Assembly (NCBI GenBank): GCA_024518585.1
Contig: JANIHI010000003.1
Span: 1 to 64,000, forward strand
Direction: 5' to 3'
From: Methanolinea sp.
GTDB taxonomy: Archaea; Halobacteriota; Methanomicrobia; Methanomicrobiales; Methanospirillaceae
Length of the DNA: 64,000 bases
Below are positions 37,592 through 46,822 of the stretch, one piece after another. How positions within the stretch are numbered: the first letter of the stretch is position 1; each line of letters opens with the position of its first letter. A model generated the notes under the pieces. It was given only the letters and a program-made list of their open reading frames with translations. It did no database searches and was not told where the DNA came from. A program made the translations under genes and the position numbers.

Positions 37592-38163
37592 AAGTCGTCA
37601 TCATCGACTGCTTTGACAGCTTCACCTTCAACCTCTACCAGTTGGTGGGGACGCTCGGAGCATCGCCGGTCACGCTGACTTCGGACAGGTCTCTCTCAGA
37701 GGTGAGGGCTGAATCTCCCGACCGGGTCATCCTCTCGCCCGGACCGGGGTCGCCCGAGGATTCAGGGGTCTGTCCCGAGGTCGTTTTGGAGTACGCAGGG
37801 CGGGTCCCAGTCCTTGGTGTCTGCCTCGGCCACCAGACACTCATTCACACCTTCGGGGGTGAGATCGAGAGGTTAAAAGTCCCTGTCCATGGGAAGACGA
37901 GTTCCATTCACCACACGGGGAAGGGGATACTCGCGGGTGTGCGAAGTCCCCTCGTTGCCACGCGGTACCATTCCCTCGCCGCACGGCAGGATACCCTCCC
38001 CCCGGAATTCGAGACGACAGCCGTCTCGGAGGACGACGGGTGTATCATGGGGGTCATGCACAGGAAGTATCCCCTCTATGGTCTCCAGTTCCACCCCGAG
38101 AGCATCATGACACGGGAAGGGACGCGGATCATGGCAAACTTCCTTTGGATCGGTGGTGCATGA
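37588..38163 (+). CDS. trpG: Anthranilate synthase component II (glutamine amidotransferase)
   Basis: A protein of about 191 residues that hydrolyses glutamine and channels ammonia to TrpE. The catalytic Cys is in LGVCLGHQT near residue 77, with the His and Glu in LQFHPESIM. GTG 37588 overlaps the trpE stop. It has a single Trp near the C-terminus (NFLWIGG). The frame open upstream of 37588 is only a shadow inside trpE. Confidence 0.95.
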   Translation: MKVVIIDCFDSFTFNLYQLVGTLGASPVTLTSDRSLSEVRAESPDRVILSPGPGSPEDSGVCPEVVLEYAGRVPVLGVCLGHQTLIHTFGGEIERLKVPVHGKTSSIHHTGKGILAGVRSPLVATRYHSLAARQDTLPPEFETTAVSEDDGCIMGVMHRKYPLYGLQFHPESIMTREGTRIMANFLWIGGA

Positions 38164-39176
38164 TGCAGGACGCGATCAGGGCTCTTACCAGGGGCATCCC
38201 TCTCTCGCCGGGTGAGGCACGGGAGGCAATGGGGCTCCTTGCGTCCGGGAAGGCGACGGAAGCCCAGGTGGGGGCTTTTCTTGCTGCCCTCCGTCTCAAG
38301 GGAGAGACCCCGGAGGAGATCGCCTCTTTTTGCAGGATCCTCGAGGAGCACGCGATCACAATAGCCCCCCGGGTGAGGGGAATGCTTGTTGACACGTGCG
38401 GGACCGGAGGGGACGGGGCATCCACGTTCAACATCAGCACGGCCGCCGCGATCGTTGCCGCCGGTGCCGGCACACCGGTCGTGAAGCACGGGAACCGGGC
38501 CGTGAGCAGCAGGTGCGGCTCTGCCGACGTGCTGGAGGCCCTCGGCGTTGCCATCGACCGGTCCCCGGAAGATGTCTGCCGGATCGTCGAGGAGACGGGC
38601 ATCGGTTTTCTCTTTGCACCCCATTTTCACCCTGCCTTCCGGCACGTCGCCGGTGTCCGCCGCGAGATAGGGTGCTACACTGTCTTCAACATCCTGGGAC
38701 CACTCCTGAACCCTGCCCGTGCGCCGGCACGCCTGATCGGCGTCTTTTCACCGGCCCTGCTCGGCCCTGTTGCCGAAACACTCCGCCTCCTTGGCGTCGC
38801 ACGGGGCATCGTGGTCCATGGGTCAGGCCTTGACGAGATCACGGTGACGGGAGAGACCCGCGTGGTGGAAGTGAAGGGCGGGCTGGTGGAGGAGTACACG
38901 CTCTCTCCCGCCGATTACGGTATCCCCGAGTATCCCCTCCACGAGATCCAGGGCAGTGACAGGCATGGCAATGTGGCGATCATCCGCGGTATCCTCGGGG
39001 GCCGGAGAGGAGCGGCCCGGGACGTGACCGCGATGAACGCAGGGGCGGCCCTGTATGCCGGGGGGCGGGCACGCGACATCGGCGATGGCATCGAGCAGGC
39101 CCTCGACGCGATCGACTCCGGCAGGGCTGCCCTGGTGCTTGAAAGGCTTGCTGCGGCATCACGGGAGGGCACATGA
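38160..39176 (+). CDS. trpD: Anthranilate phosphoribosyltransferase
   Basis: A 338-residue enzyme adding phosphoribose from PRPP to anthranilate. The PRPP site is DTCGTGGDGASTFN near residue 77, with KHGNRAVSSRCGSADVLEALG following. Two consecutive ATGs at 38160 and 38163 overlap the trpG stop. There is no Trp residue. It overlaps trpC by 4 bases. Confidence 0.95.
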   Translation: MMQDAIRALTRGIPLSPGEAREAMGLLASGKATEAQVGAFLAALRLKGETPEEIASFCRILEEHAITIAPRVRGMLVDTCGTGGDGASTFNISTAAAIVAAGAGTPVVKHGNRAVSSRCGSADVLEALGVAIDRSPEDVCRIVEETGIGFLFAPHFHPAFRHVAGVRREIGCYTVFNILGPLLNPARAPARLIGVFSPALLGPVAETLRLLGVARGIVVHGSGLDEITVTGETRVVEVKGGLVEEYTLSPADYGIPEYPLHEIQGSDRHGNVAIIRGILGGRRGAARDVTAMNAGAALYAGGRARDIGDGIEQALDAIDSGRAALVLERLAAASREGT

Positions 39177-39934
39177 TCCTCGATGCAATTGTCGCTGCCA
39201 CGGCCGAGCGGGTAGCCCGTATCCCGAAAGAAATTGAAGACACCTCCCCCGCACCGCGGGCAGGAATGGGTTTTTTGGAAGCGGTGAGGCGACGCGACGG
39301 GAAGAATGCGATTATATCAGAGATAAAGCCCGCATCCCCGTCCCGCGGCGTTATCCGGCAAAATTTCGACCCTGTCACATGTGCCCGTTGCATGGTAGAT
39401 GCAGGGTGTGCTGCCCTCTCTGTCATCACAGAGCCCCGTTTCTTCCACGGCAGCGAGGCATTCATCCCCGCCGTCCGGGGCAGTGTCCCGGTCCCCATTC
39501 TCCGGAAAGACTTTATCATCGACTCCCGCCAGATTGCCGAGACGAGGGCGCTCGGGGCAGACGCCGTCCTCCTGATCGCAGCAGTCCTCGGAAGGAACCT
39601 CGCTGACTGCGTGGAACTGGCCAAATCCCACTCCCTTGAACCTCTCGTCGAGGTACACACGGAAAAGGACCTTGACCTCGCTCTCTCGTCGGGGACGCGG
39701 ATGGTCGGGATCAACAACCGGGACCTGCGGGACATGCACATTGACCTCTCTGTCACCCGGCGGCTCGCTCCCCGGGTCAGGGAGGCAGGGTGCAGGGCGG
39801 TGTCAGAGAGTGGTTTTCTCTGGCCCTGTGACGTGAGGAGGTTTCGGTACTCGGTGGACGGGTTCCTGATCGGGTCGTCGATCATGGCAGCAAGAGACCC
39901 GGGAAAGAGACTGGAGGGATTCATATTCGCGTAA
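39173..39934 (+). CDS. trpC: Indole-3-glycerol-phosphate synthase
   Basis: A 253-residue TIM-barrel enzyme. The catalytic segment ISEIKPASPSRG, the IITE-like VITEPRFFHG, PILRKDFIID and VGINNRDLR are present. There is one Trp (FLWPCD). Its 3' end contains GGAGGG (39913-39918), which appears to serve as the ribosome site for trpF; the two coding regions overlap by 10 bases. Confidence 0.95.
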   Translation: MILDAIVAATAERVARIPKEIEDTSPAPRAGMGFLEAVRRRDGKNAIISEIKPASPSRGVIRQNFDPVTCARCMVDAGCAALSVITEPRFFHGSEAFIPAVRGSVPVPILRKDFIIDSRQIAETRALGADAVLLIAAVLGRNLADCVELAKSHSLEPLVEVHTEKDLDLALSSGTRMVGINNRDLRDMHIDLSVTRRLAPRVREAGCRAVSESGFLWPCDVRRFRYSVDGFLIGSSIMAARDPGKRLEGFIFA

Positions 39935-40500
39935 AAATCTGTGGGATCACGTCCCCGGCGGATGCACGCATGGCAGAGGAAGCAGGAGCGGACGCTATCG
40001 GCGTGGTGGTCTTCTCGGAGTCTCCCCGCTCGGTGACACCGGAGGCCGCCCAGGAGATATTCTCCTCGGTCGGCCCCTTCATCACCAGGGTCTGTGTCTC
40101 AACGACGGGAGCGCAAAGTGACCTTGAGACGATCATTGACTTAAACCCTGACGCCGTCCAGCTCTCGCTGCCCCTCGCGGAGAGGCTGCCTATCCGCACG
40201 ATTGGAGTTGTCGACTCGCCCGGTCCCCTGCCGCGTCACGTCGATGCCATCGTCGTCGATGCGAGCAGGGGGACTGGCAGGCTCTTTGATGCGGCATTTG
40301 CTGGATCGGTCGTGAGGGAGAGCCCGGTCCCGGTCATCCTTGCCGGTGGACTGACGCCTGCAAACGTGGCCGGGGCCGTGCGGCAGGTCCGCCCCTACGG
40401 CGTGGACGTTGCGACCGGGGTGGAAGTATACCCCGGCAGGAAGGACGGAAAACTCCTCGAGGCCTTCATCCGGGAGGCAAAGGGGGCATACCATGGGTGA
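39925..40500 (+). CDS. trpF: Phosphoribosylanthranilate isomerase, apparent ATT start
   Basis: A TIM-barrel isomerase of about 191 residues acting between TrpD and TrpC products. The N-terminal RVKICGIT with its catalytic Cys lies upstream of the first ATG (39970), and the open stretch from 39832 has no ATG, GTG or TTG before that. ATT 39925 gives (M)RVKICGIT exactly as in other TrpF proteins, and GGAGGG is 6 bases upstream. Starting at 39970 would remove the catalytic Cys. The C-terminal [11 protein letters not shown] and [14 protein letters not shown] are intact. There is no Trp. Confidence 0.9.
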   Translation: MRVKICGITSPADARMAEEAGADAIGVVVFSESPRSVTPEAAQEIFSSVGPFITRVCVSTTGAQSDLETIIDLNPDAVQLSLPLAERLPIRTIGVVDSPGPLPRHVDAIVVDASRGTGRLFDAAFAGSVVRESPVPVILAGGLTPANVAGAVRQVRPYGVDVATGVEVYPGRKDGKLLEAFIREAKGAYHG

Positions 40501-41665
40501 CCCGTCCCGGTTCGGGGTTTACGGGGGACGATTCGTGCCGGAGACCCTCATGGCGGCCCTCAAAGAACTGGACCACGCGTTCCGCACGATCGTCCCCGGC
40601 GAGAAATTCCAGGCGGAGATGCAGTATTACCTCCACGAGTATGCCGGCCGAAAGACCCCCCTCACCTTCTGCAGAAACCTGTCACGCGACCTCGGGTGCA
40701 GAGTATACCTCAAGAGGGAGGACCTCCTCCATTCCGGGGCACACAAGCTGAACAATGCCCTGGGACAGGCACTCCTGGCAAAGATGATGGGAAAGGAGCG
40801 TCTCATTGCAGAGACAGGGGCCGGCCAGCACGGCGTTGCGACAGCCATCGCGGGGGCTGCACTCGCCATGCAGGTGGACGTGTACATGGGGGAGGAGGAC
40901 ATCCGGCGCCAGGCCCTCAACGTTGCCCGGATGAAGATGCTCGGTGCAAGGGTTGTTCCGGTCAGTTCCGGCTCTTGCACGCTCAAGGACGCAATCAACG
41001 AGGCGCTCCGTGACTGGGTTACCAACGTGGAAACGACCCATTACCTGATAGGGTCGGTCGTCGGCCCGCACCCCTTCCCCACCCTGGTCAGGGACTTCCA
41101 GACGGTGATTGGGAACGAGACGCGGGCACAGGTCATGGAGAAAGAGAAAAAACTCCCGGACGCGATCGTTGCGTGCGTGGGAGGGGGATCAAACGCGATT
41201 GGGATCTTTACCCCCTTTCTTGGGGAAGAGACACGCCTCTTTGGTGCGGAGGCCGGGGGAGAGGGTCCGGCAGGAAAACACGGGGCAACCCTCTGCAGGG
41301 GGCGCCCCGGTATCCTCCACGGGACGTATACCTACCTGATCCAGGACGCATTCGGGCAGGTGCTCGAGTCACACAGCGTCTCGGCCGGCCTCGACTACCC
41401 GGGTGTCGGCCCCGAGCACAGCTTCCTCAGGGATGCCGGGAGGGTGTCCTATCACCCGGTCACCGACCAGGAGGCACTGGACGCCTTCCTTTACCTCTCG
41501 CGTGCCGAGGGGATCATCCCCGCCCTTGAGTCAGCCCATGCCGTGGCCCTCGCCCGGCACATTGCCCCTGGCCTGGCTGGAGACGACGTCCTTGTGATCA
41601 ACCTCTCGGGACGGGGGGACAAGGACGTCGCCCAGGTGGCCGAGCTCGTGGGGGATGCCCTGTGA
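40493..41665 (+). CDS. trpB: Tryptophan synthase beta subunit (TrpB1)
   Basis: A 390-residue subunit that joins indole and serine. The PLP Lys is in [13 protein letters not shown], with [12 protein letters not shown] and [11 protein letters not shown]-like [11 protein letters not shown] also present. It should pair with TrpA, unlike the TrpB2 at 30793. ATG 40493 overlaps the trpF end. It has a single Trp (LRDWVTN), at the same position noted for the only Trp codon in the Methanothermobacter trp operon. Confidence 0.96.
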   Translation: MGDPSRFGVYGGRFVPETLMAALKELDHAFRTIVPGEKFQAEMQYYLHEYAGRKTPLTFCRNLSRDLGCRVYLKREDLLHSGAHKLNNALGQALLAKMMGKERLIAETGAGQHGVATAIAGAALAMQVDVYMGEEDIRRQALNVARMKMLGARVVPVSSGSCTLKDAINEALRDWVTNVETTHYLIGSVVGPHPFPTLVRDFQTVIGNETRAQVMEKEKKLPDAIVACVGGGSNAIGIFTPFLGEETRLFGAEAGGEGPAGKHGATLCRGRPGILHGTYTYLIQDAFGQVLESHSVSAGLDYPGVGPEHSFLRDAGRVSYHPVTDQEALDAFLYLSRAEGIIPALESAHAVALARHIAPGLAGDDVLVINLSGRGDKDVAQVAELVGDAL

Positions 41666-42456
41666 TCTCGCGGATAGGGGATGCATTCTCCCACCAAAAA
41701 AGGCCCCTCCTCGTGGCATGCCTGGTCGCGGGCGACCCTGACAGGGAGGTCTCGCTTTCCCTGATGCGGGAAGCAGAAAGGTGCGGTGCCGATATCATCG
41801 AGGTGGTGATGCCCTATTCCGATCCGGTTGCAGACGGGCCCGTGATGCAGAAAGCGATGCAGAGGGCCCTGCGTGCCGGTATGACCCCCGATGGGCTCTT
41901 CTCCCTCCTGCGGGACTTCAGGACGTCGTCCGGGACACCGCTGCTCATCCTCACCTATGCCAACATCGTCGTGCAGCGGGGAATTGGTGCATTTTACCGC
42001 GATGCCCGGGCGGCAGGGGCTGACGGCGTTGCCGTTGCCGATGTCCCGCTCGAGGAGGCAGACCCCTTCTGCCGGGCGGCACGCGAATCAGGGATAGACC
42101 CGGTTCTCTTCGTCAGCCAGACGACGTCACCCGGACGACTCAGGGAAATAGCAGACCGGGCCAGCGGATTCCTCTACCTGGTGGCGGTCCTGGGGGTGAC
42201 CGGGGTGCGCGGCAGTCTCAATGCGGGAATAGGGGAGTACCTCGGGAAGGTAAAGGAGGTCTCCCCGCTTCCCGTGGTGCCTGGTTTTGGCATCGGGACG
42301 CCCGACCAGATCAGGGAACTTGCCCGGGCGGGTGCAGACGGGGTGATCGTCGGGTCTGCCATTGTCAGCGAGGTTGAACGGACCCTCGGCGACGGTTCCC
42401 GCGCCAGGGAAGCGGTGGGTGCAAAGGTTAGGGAACTGGCATCAGCCCTCCGGTGA
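41662..42456 (+). CDS. trpA: Tryptophan synthase alpha subunit
   Basis: A 264-residue TIM-barrel that cleaves indole-3-glycerol phosphate. The catalytic Glu (IIEVVMP) and Asp (YSDPVADGP) are conserved, as is [17 protein letters not shown] 41662 overlaps the trpB stop. It contains no Trp. It is the last gene of the operon; its final 15 bases overlap the end of the convergent SagB-type gene, so no separate terminator is visible. Confidence 0.95.
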   Translation: MISRIGDAFSHQKRPLLVACLVAGDPDREVSLSLMREAERCGADIIEVVMPYSDPVADGPVMQKAMQRALRAGMTPDGLFSLLRDFRTSSGTPLLILTYANIVVQRGIGAFYRDARAAGADGVAVADVPLEEADPFCRAARESGIDPVLFVSQTTSPGRLREIADRASGFLYLVAVLGVTGVRGSLNAGIGEYLGKVKEVSPLPVVPGFGIGTPDQIRELARAGADGVIVGSAIVSEVERTLGDGSRAREAVGAKVRELASALR

Positions 42457-43203
42457 GGGGCCTGGGCGGGGGAGCTTGCCGAGGGCAGCACAGTAGATCA
42501 CGAACTCGTCGGTCCCATCGAGGCCGAGGAGATCGGCCATCATGGCGTCATCGAATGCCCCGATGGCGCACGTCCCGCACCCGACCTGGAGAGATGCCAG
42601 GTACAGGTTCTGGCAGGCGTGCCCTGCATCAAGGTGGACGAGCCGCCACGCCCTCTCGGCGTACCGCCATGCCATCCGGTAGACGACGCAGCTCCACATG
42701 AACGTGACCGCAGCGCTCCGCACGAAGGCCTGGCCGAGGCAGGCGGCCATGACCCTGTCCGCGGTCCCGGGCCGAAGGTCCACGGGGAGGAGCCGGTGGG
42801 AAAAAGCAAGGTACCGGTATATACCGGGCTTTATTCCTTCGACCCTGTTGATGAGAAGATAGGTCTCGAAGGCATGGCGCCCTCCTGCCGAGGGCACGTT
42901 CCGGAGGGTGTAGTAGGGTTCGACGACCTGGATTATCCCCTGCGTGCACCACAGGAGGTAGGAGATCTCCCCGGCTGTCAGGGGATTTCGAGCGTATTTC
43001 CGGACGGACCGCCTCGCCTCAATCGCCCGGCGCAGGTCGAGCGGCGGGACACGGATGGTTTCCGGCGCAGGGAGAGAGATGAACGGGCCTTCAGGAGGAG
43101 ACGGTTTTTCGAGCGGGGGAGAGGGGAGACCACGGGACTGGTCCGAGGGGGAGAGGTGCTCGTACCGGGTCAGTTCCATGAATGCCTTACCAATGGAATC
43201 CAT
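42442..43203 (-). CDS. SagB-type (ThcOx-like) nitroreductase family oxidoreductase
   Basis: A protein of about 253 residues with an FMN-dependent nitroreductase fold. RRSVRKYARNPLTAGEISYLLW, NVPSAGGRHAFETYLL and HLDAGHACQNLYLASLQ are SagB-type landmarks. Such enzymes oxidise azolines in peptide natural products, but stand-alone archaeal forms without YcaO or precursor genes, as here, probably do something else. ATG 43203 was chosen (MDSIGKAFMELTRYEHL); 43245 is a longer option. Confidence 0.87.
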   Translation of the reverse strand: MDSIGKAFMELTRYEHLSPSDQSRGLPSPPLEKPSPPEGPFISLPAPETIRVPPLDLRRAIEARRSVRKYARNPLTAGEISYLLWCTQGIIQVVEPYYTLRNVPSAGGRHAFETYLLINRVEGIKPGIYRYLAFSHRLLPVDLRPGTADRVMAACLGQAFVRSAAVTFMWSCVVYRMAWRYAERAWRLVHLDAGHACQNLYLASLQVGCGTCAIGAFDDAMMADLLGLDGTDEFVIYCAALGKLPRPGPSPEG

Positions 43204-43308
43204 GGTCAGGGAATGGGAAAGGCGGGAAATAAAAGCGACGGGCATGCAGGAGAACCACCGATTCCCGTACCGGTCCAGGGCAGTGGAACGGGAGAGGGGG
43301 TAAACCCG

Positions 43309-43941
43309 TCAGCCCCTCCTCCGGGTAACAGACCCGAAAACCACGAGGCAGAACGCCCCGATGGCGATCCACACCGGGAATGGTATTCCGACCGGCGTGG
43401 GAACCGGGTGCGTGTATCCCGGCGGAGTTTCCGCCGGCGTCCGGGCAGCGGGGGATGGCTGGACATTCCGTGTGACCTGGAACCCGGACCCCGTGACCAC
43501 CTCACCCTGGGCGTTGAGTTCCTCCCACTCGAGGAGGATGGCGTTCCCTCCTGCCAGGGAGGGATCGACTTTTCCCTCCAGGAGAACCCTGACCGCAACG
43601 TCCCGCGTCGTCGGGTAGGAGAGGAGGTACCCGTTGATGAAGACCCGTGACACCTCCCGGGAGAAGACGGCGGCCTCTCTCCCGTCCACCGTCACCGTGA
43701 CCACCCACCGGGGGTCTGTGAGAGTTGTGAAGAGGACGAGAGTGTGGGTCTCTGAAAATGTCGTTGCCCCGGACGGGATGATCTCCACGGAAGCCCTGAT
43801 AGTCACGTTAACGGGAGAAAGGACGGCTCCTCCGGGTTCCACACGCACATCGCGGGCGACAACAGTCGCAGAGAGGGGACAGACCAGCGATGCTCCGAGC
43901 AGGAAGGCGAGGACAATGACCAATGGGCGGAATTGATACAT
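43309..43941 (-). CDS. Secreted or membrane-anchored hypothetical protein
   Basis: A 210-residue protein with an N-terminal signal peptide (about residues 6-26), a beta-rich external region and a Pro/Thr linker before a C-terminal transmembrane helix (about 186-205) ending in TRRRG. This is the layout of an S-layer-associated or surface-anchored archaeal protein. I recognise no family. It is about 105 bases from the SagB-type gene on the same strand. Confidence 0.7.
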   Translation of the reverse strand: MYQFRPLVIVLAFLLGASLVCPLSATVVARDVRVEPGGAVLSPVNVTIRASVEIIPSGATTFSETHTLVLFTTLTDPRWVVTVTVDGREAAVFSREVSRVFINGYLLSYPTTRDVAVRVLLEGKVDPSLAGGNAILLEWEELNAQGEVVTGSGFQVTRNVQPSPAARTPAETPPGYTHPVPTPVGIPFPVWIAIGAFCLVVFGSVTRRRG

Positions 43942-44006
43942 GGAGAGTGGTTATGGTGCCGGTCCAAAAAAAGACAGTACAGTCTTTTACTGCAGAACAC
44001 CCCAGG

Positions 44007-44438
44007 ATGTACCCGATGGACATCCGGTTCTGCGCCCGTTACAGGGGAGATGGTCACCCGCCGACGAACCGGTTCTGCCGGTCCTGCGACTGCCCCGCCT
44101 GCGAGGTGTTGTGGCAGAAGGTGGTCTCTCTTGCGCACTCATGCAAGGGTGATCCTGTGCCCCTGCCACCCACGCGGGCAGTCCTGATCCCTCACCCCTC
44201 GAACCCGGCGATGGTGAGGCTGCGGGTCAATGTCACGTGGACGCTGCCCAGGGAGGATTTCCTCCATTTCATCTCGACCGGGAAGGCAGGCATGGGAAGG
44301 AAGGGAGACCGGGAAAATCCCTGTTCCTCGCTCAGCATGACCAGACAGGAGCCCTATGTCCAGGCGATCGTGGAGGCACTCGGAGGGTGGGAGATCCCGG
44401 AGATTGAGAGGGTCAGGGGAATCCAGAAGGGAGGGTGA
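44007..44438 (+). CDS. Hypothetical protein with N-terminal cysteine cluster
   Basis: A protein of about 143 residues with FCARYRG and then FCRSCDCPACEVLW near residues 22-36, suggesting a zinc or Fe-S site, followed by a mixed alpha/beta part (GWEIPEIERVRGIQK at the end). No family is recognised. ATG 44007 is chosen because the frame's earlier ATGs (43923, 43953) crowd or overlap the divergent gene's start. It could be a spurious frame, but codon use looks like its neighbours. Confidence 0.5.
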   Translation: MYPMDIRFCARYRGDGHPPTNRFCRSCDCPACEVLWQKVVSLAHSCKGDPVPLPPTRAVLIPHPSNPAMVRLRVNVTWTLPREDFLHFISTGKAGMGRKGDRENPCSSLSMTRQEPYVQAIVEALGGWEIPEIERVRGIQKGG

Positions 44439-44760
44439 ACGGGCTTACCCCCGGTGCACCCGGGCTGAGGTCCCCATCTTCCGTCTATTTAAAGGGTTAA
44501 TGCTACGTTCCACAGCCGCACCATCCATTATCCATAAGGGAGGGTGGTCATGCGGGAATGGATACCTCCACTAGTATCCAGGTATCTCTCCATAACGGAG
44601 AGACACCGTTATTTAAAATTTTCGTTCCAGAATACGTCTCCGGCAGTCCCCCCTCTTTTGTGAAACAGGAATCTCACGATCGTCAAAGTACCTTCTTGGA
44701 AACCTTTCTTTCCAGCAGTAATTTTATCCATTGTATCACGAAACCCGCTGCCATACAGCC
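44439..44760. other. Intergenic region with nested inverted repeats
   Basis: No coding frame is supported over these 322 bases. The left half is dense in inverted repeats (described at 44513-44622). The right half has a TATA-like TAATTTTATCC near 44718-44728, about 35 bases before the ferredoxin ATG. Confidence 0.5.
44513..44622 (+). ncRNA. Candidate structured RNA or leader, unknown
   Basis: A TATA-like TCTATTTAAAGGG at 44483-44495 would start a transcript near 44513. It would hold TATCCAT (44529-44535) pairing with ATGGATA (44558-44564), or alternatively GGATAC (44560-44565) pairing with GTATCC (44574-44579). A perfect 7-bp hairpin, TCTCTCC-ATAAC-GGAGAGA (44585-44603), precedes an A/T-rich tract (44610-44622) that could terminate. 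The first two helices exclude each other, as in a switch. There is no match to a known RNA family that I recognise. Confidence 0.3.
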
Positions 44761-44991
44761 ATGGAGATAAGTCCTTCACCGAGCATCCTGATGGAGGTTT
44801 GCATTGACAGGCTGTTCTGTAACGGGTGCGGAGTCTGTATCGAGATGTGTTCCATGGGTGTCTTTTCCATGAACAGCAAGACCCAAAGGGCAGAAGTTAC
44901 CCGGGGGTATCTCTGCATCGGGTGTTTCCAGTGCCGCACATTCTGCCCGACAAAGGCTATTACACCCCGCTGGGTGATGCGGGTCTCCTGA
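44761..44991 (+). CDS. Two-cluster 4Fe-4S ferredoxin-like protein
   Basis: A 76-residue protein with CNGCGVCIEMCSMGVF and CIGCFQCRTFCPTKAI, each able to bind a 4Fe-4S cluster. It is probably an electron carrier. The second cluster region ends FCPTKAI as in bacterial-type ferredoxins; the first has Ser in place of the usual Pro after the fourth Cys. ATG 44761 starts MEISPSPSIL. The gene stands alone. Confidence 0.85.
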   Translation: MEISPSPSILMEVCIDRLFCNGCGVCIEMCSMGVFSMNSKTQRAEVTRGYLCIGCFQCRTFCPTKAITPRWVMRVS

Positions 44992-45129
44992 ATTGCCAGT
45001 GCACAAACAGGAGAGTGAAGCCGAAAAGGAAGAGATATTCATGAGGAAATGGGATAAGTAAAAGTGAAAAGGGAGGGGGGCGCGTGCACGTGAACCTCTC
45101 CAAGGGAACGAGCAGGGGGGCATGGACAC

Positions 45130-46821
45130 ATGGTAATTCTCACTCTCATGGCTTTTTTCTGCCTCATATGCGCATTCATCACGTTTGGCCTCGGTATATA
45201 CGTTATCGCCCGGAATCCCCATTCACTCGTCAACAGGCTCTTTCTCCTCTCGATGATCCTGGCAACATACTAGGCACTCGGAGAGTTTTTGATATGGCAG
45301 GTGAGGACACCGGAAAATATCGGGTTGTATCTCCGGGTAAGCGCGTTCTGGCCCATTGTCATCGGCGTGTTCTTCCATTTCGTTACTGTCTTCTGCGACC
45401 ACCCGCTTGCAAGAAAGGAAAATCTGTGGGCCCTTATCCTGGGTGTCTATGCACCGTCCCTTGCAATCTCTCTGATTGGACTCCTGACTGACGACCTGTA
45501 CAGGGCCATATACCGGGAGAGGTATGGATACGTGTACACACCCGTCACGGGCAGTTACGCCAACCTCCTCTAATCAGGGTATATCCTGGCTCTCATGCTC
45601 ATCTCCCTCTCCATCGTCTTTGCCTCGTGGCGGTCAGAAAAGCAGGGGAAAGAAGCCTACCAGAAGCGCCTCGTGGGTCTTGGGGTACTCACCATCATTT
45701 TTTCCGGAATACTGTCAGCGCTCGTGCTCCCGGCTCTCGGGATATACACACCTAACATGGTCTTCATCGGGATTGCTTTTTTTTCGCTCCTCATGGCAAC
45801 CGCCATTCACACTCAGGGCCTCTTTGTGCTGACACCCGAGATGGCAATGGCGCAAATCATGGCATTGATCCCGGATGCTATCGTCATCACCGACGGGGAA
45901 GGAAAGATCACGAGTGTCAACGGGGCTGCTGCGGGAATCCTTGGTATATCCGGCGGCGACCTTTCCGGCCAGAATATCGGCAATATCATCGGCGGAAAGC
46001 AGGGAGCGGATCTCATGGATACAATTTTCCGGCAGGGCAGGGTCATCGATAAGGAAGCCGAAATCGATGGCACCCGAATCAGGTTCATCAGTGTTTCGGG
46101 TGTCAGGGTGAACAACCCCGAAGGGGAACCTGCCGGCGTCGTGCTCGTGATCAGGGATATCACAGAGAGGAAGGCCAAGGAATCGGCCCTCCGTATCGCA
46201 AACGAGAAGATTTCGCTCCTAACCAGCCTGACACGCCACGATATCAGCAACCTCGTCATGGTGCTTTCGGGGTACCTGGAACTGATGGGAGAGGACTGCG
46301 AGCGGTATCTCAAACCTGCAATCAAGACAGTCCAAAAAATATCAGCGTACCTGCAGTTCTCCCGGCAGTACCAGGACATCGGCTCGACCCAGCCCCAGTG
46401 GCAGCTGCTTCCCCAGATAGTCACGCGGGCGATCGGGGAGGTACACCCCGAAGGACTGGAGGTCTCGGCCAATGTCCCGGACGTGGAGATCTTTGCGGAT
46501 GGTCTCTTCTACCGAGTCATTTACGCCCTGATTGATAATACCATCCGGCACGCGGGAAGTGCAACGAGGATATGCATACGCGCTGAAAAAGGGGAGGATA
46601 ACACGCTGACCATCGTCTTTGAGGACAACGGCAGGGGAATAGAGGAAAAAGACAAGGAACTCATCTTCGAGTACGGATACGGGAATCACACGGGACTCGG
46701 CCTTGCCATATCGCGTGATATCCTTGCCCTCACAGGGCTTTCCATCAGGGAAACCGGTGTCCCGGGGAGGGGGGCACGGTTCGAGATACTCGTCCCTCCG
46801 CAGGCATGGAAAACGAGGTAA
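45130..46821 (+). pseudogene. 7TM-PAS histidine kinase interrupted by two in-frame stops
   Basis: One frame encodes a full sensor kinase: an N-terminal seven-helix membrane region (45130-45850), a PAS domain (IPDAIVITDGEGKITSVNG), the methanogen-type H-box LTRHDISNLVMVLSGYLEL and an ATPase domain (DNTIRHAG, GYGNHTGLGLAIS). The frame is broken by TAG at 45271-45273, where ATYxALGEF suggests a former TGG Trp, and by TAA at 45571-45573. Both fall in the membrane part. From ATG 45595 the remainder (408 residues, two or three helices plus PAS and kinase) is open and might still be made. Confidence 0.85.
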
Positions 46822-46822
46822 C

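Noticed and set aside
44558-44770. 70-residue frame starting DTSTSIQVSLHNGE before the ferredoxin
   Set aside because: It starts inside the inverted repeats, has no domain or ribosome site, and overlaps the ferredoxin start.
45271-45573. TAG as pyrrolysine in the 7TM kinase
   Set aside because: The second stop is TAA, which pyrrolysine cannot explain, and the TAG lies in a membrane helix at a probable former Trp; no pyl genes are in the window.
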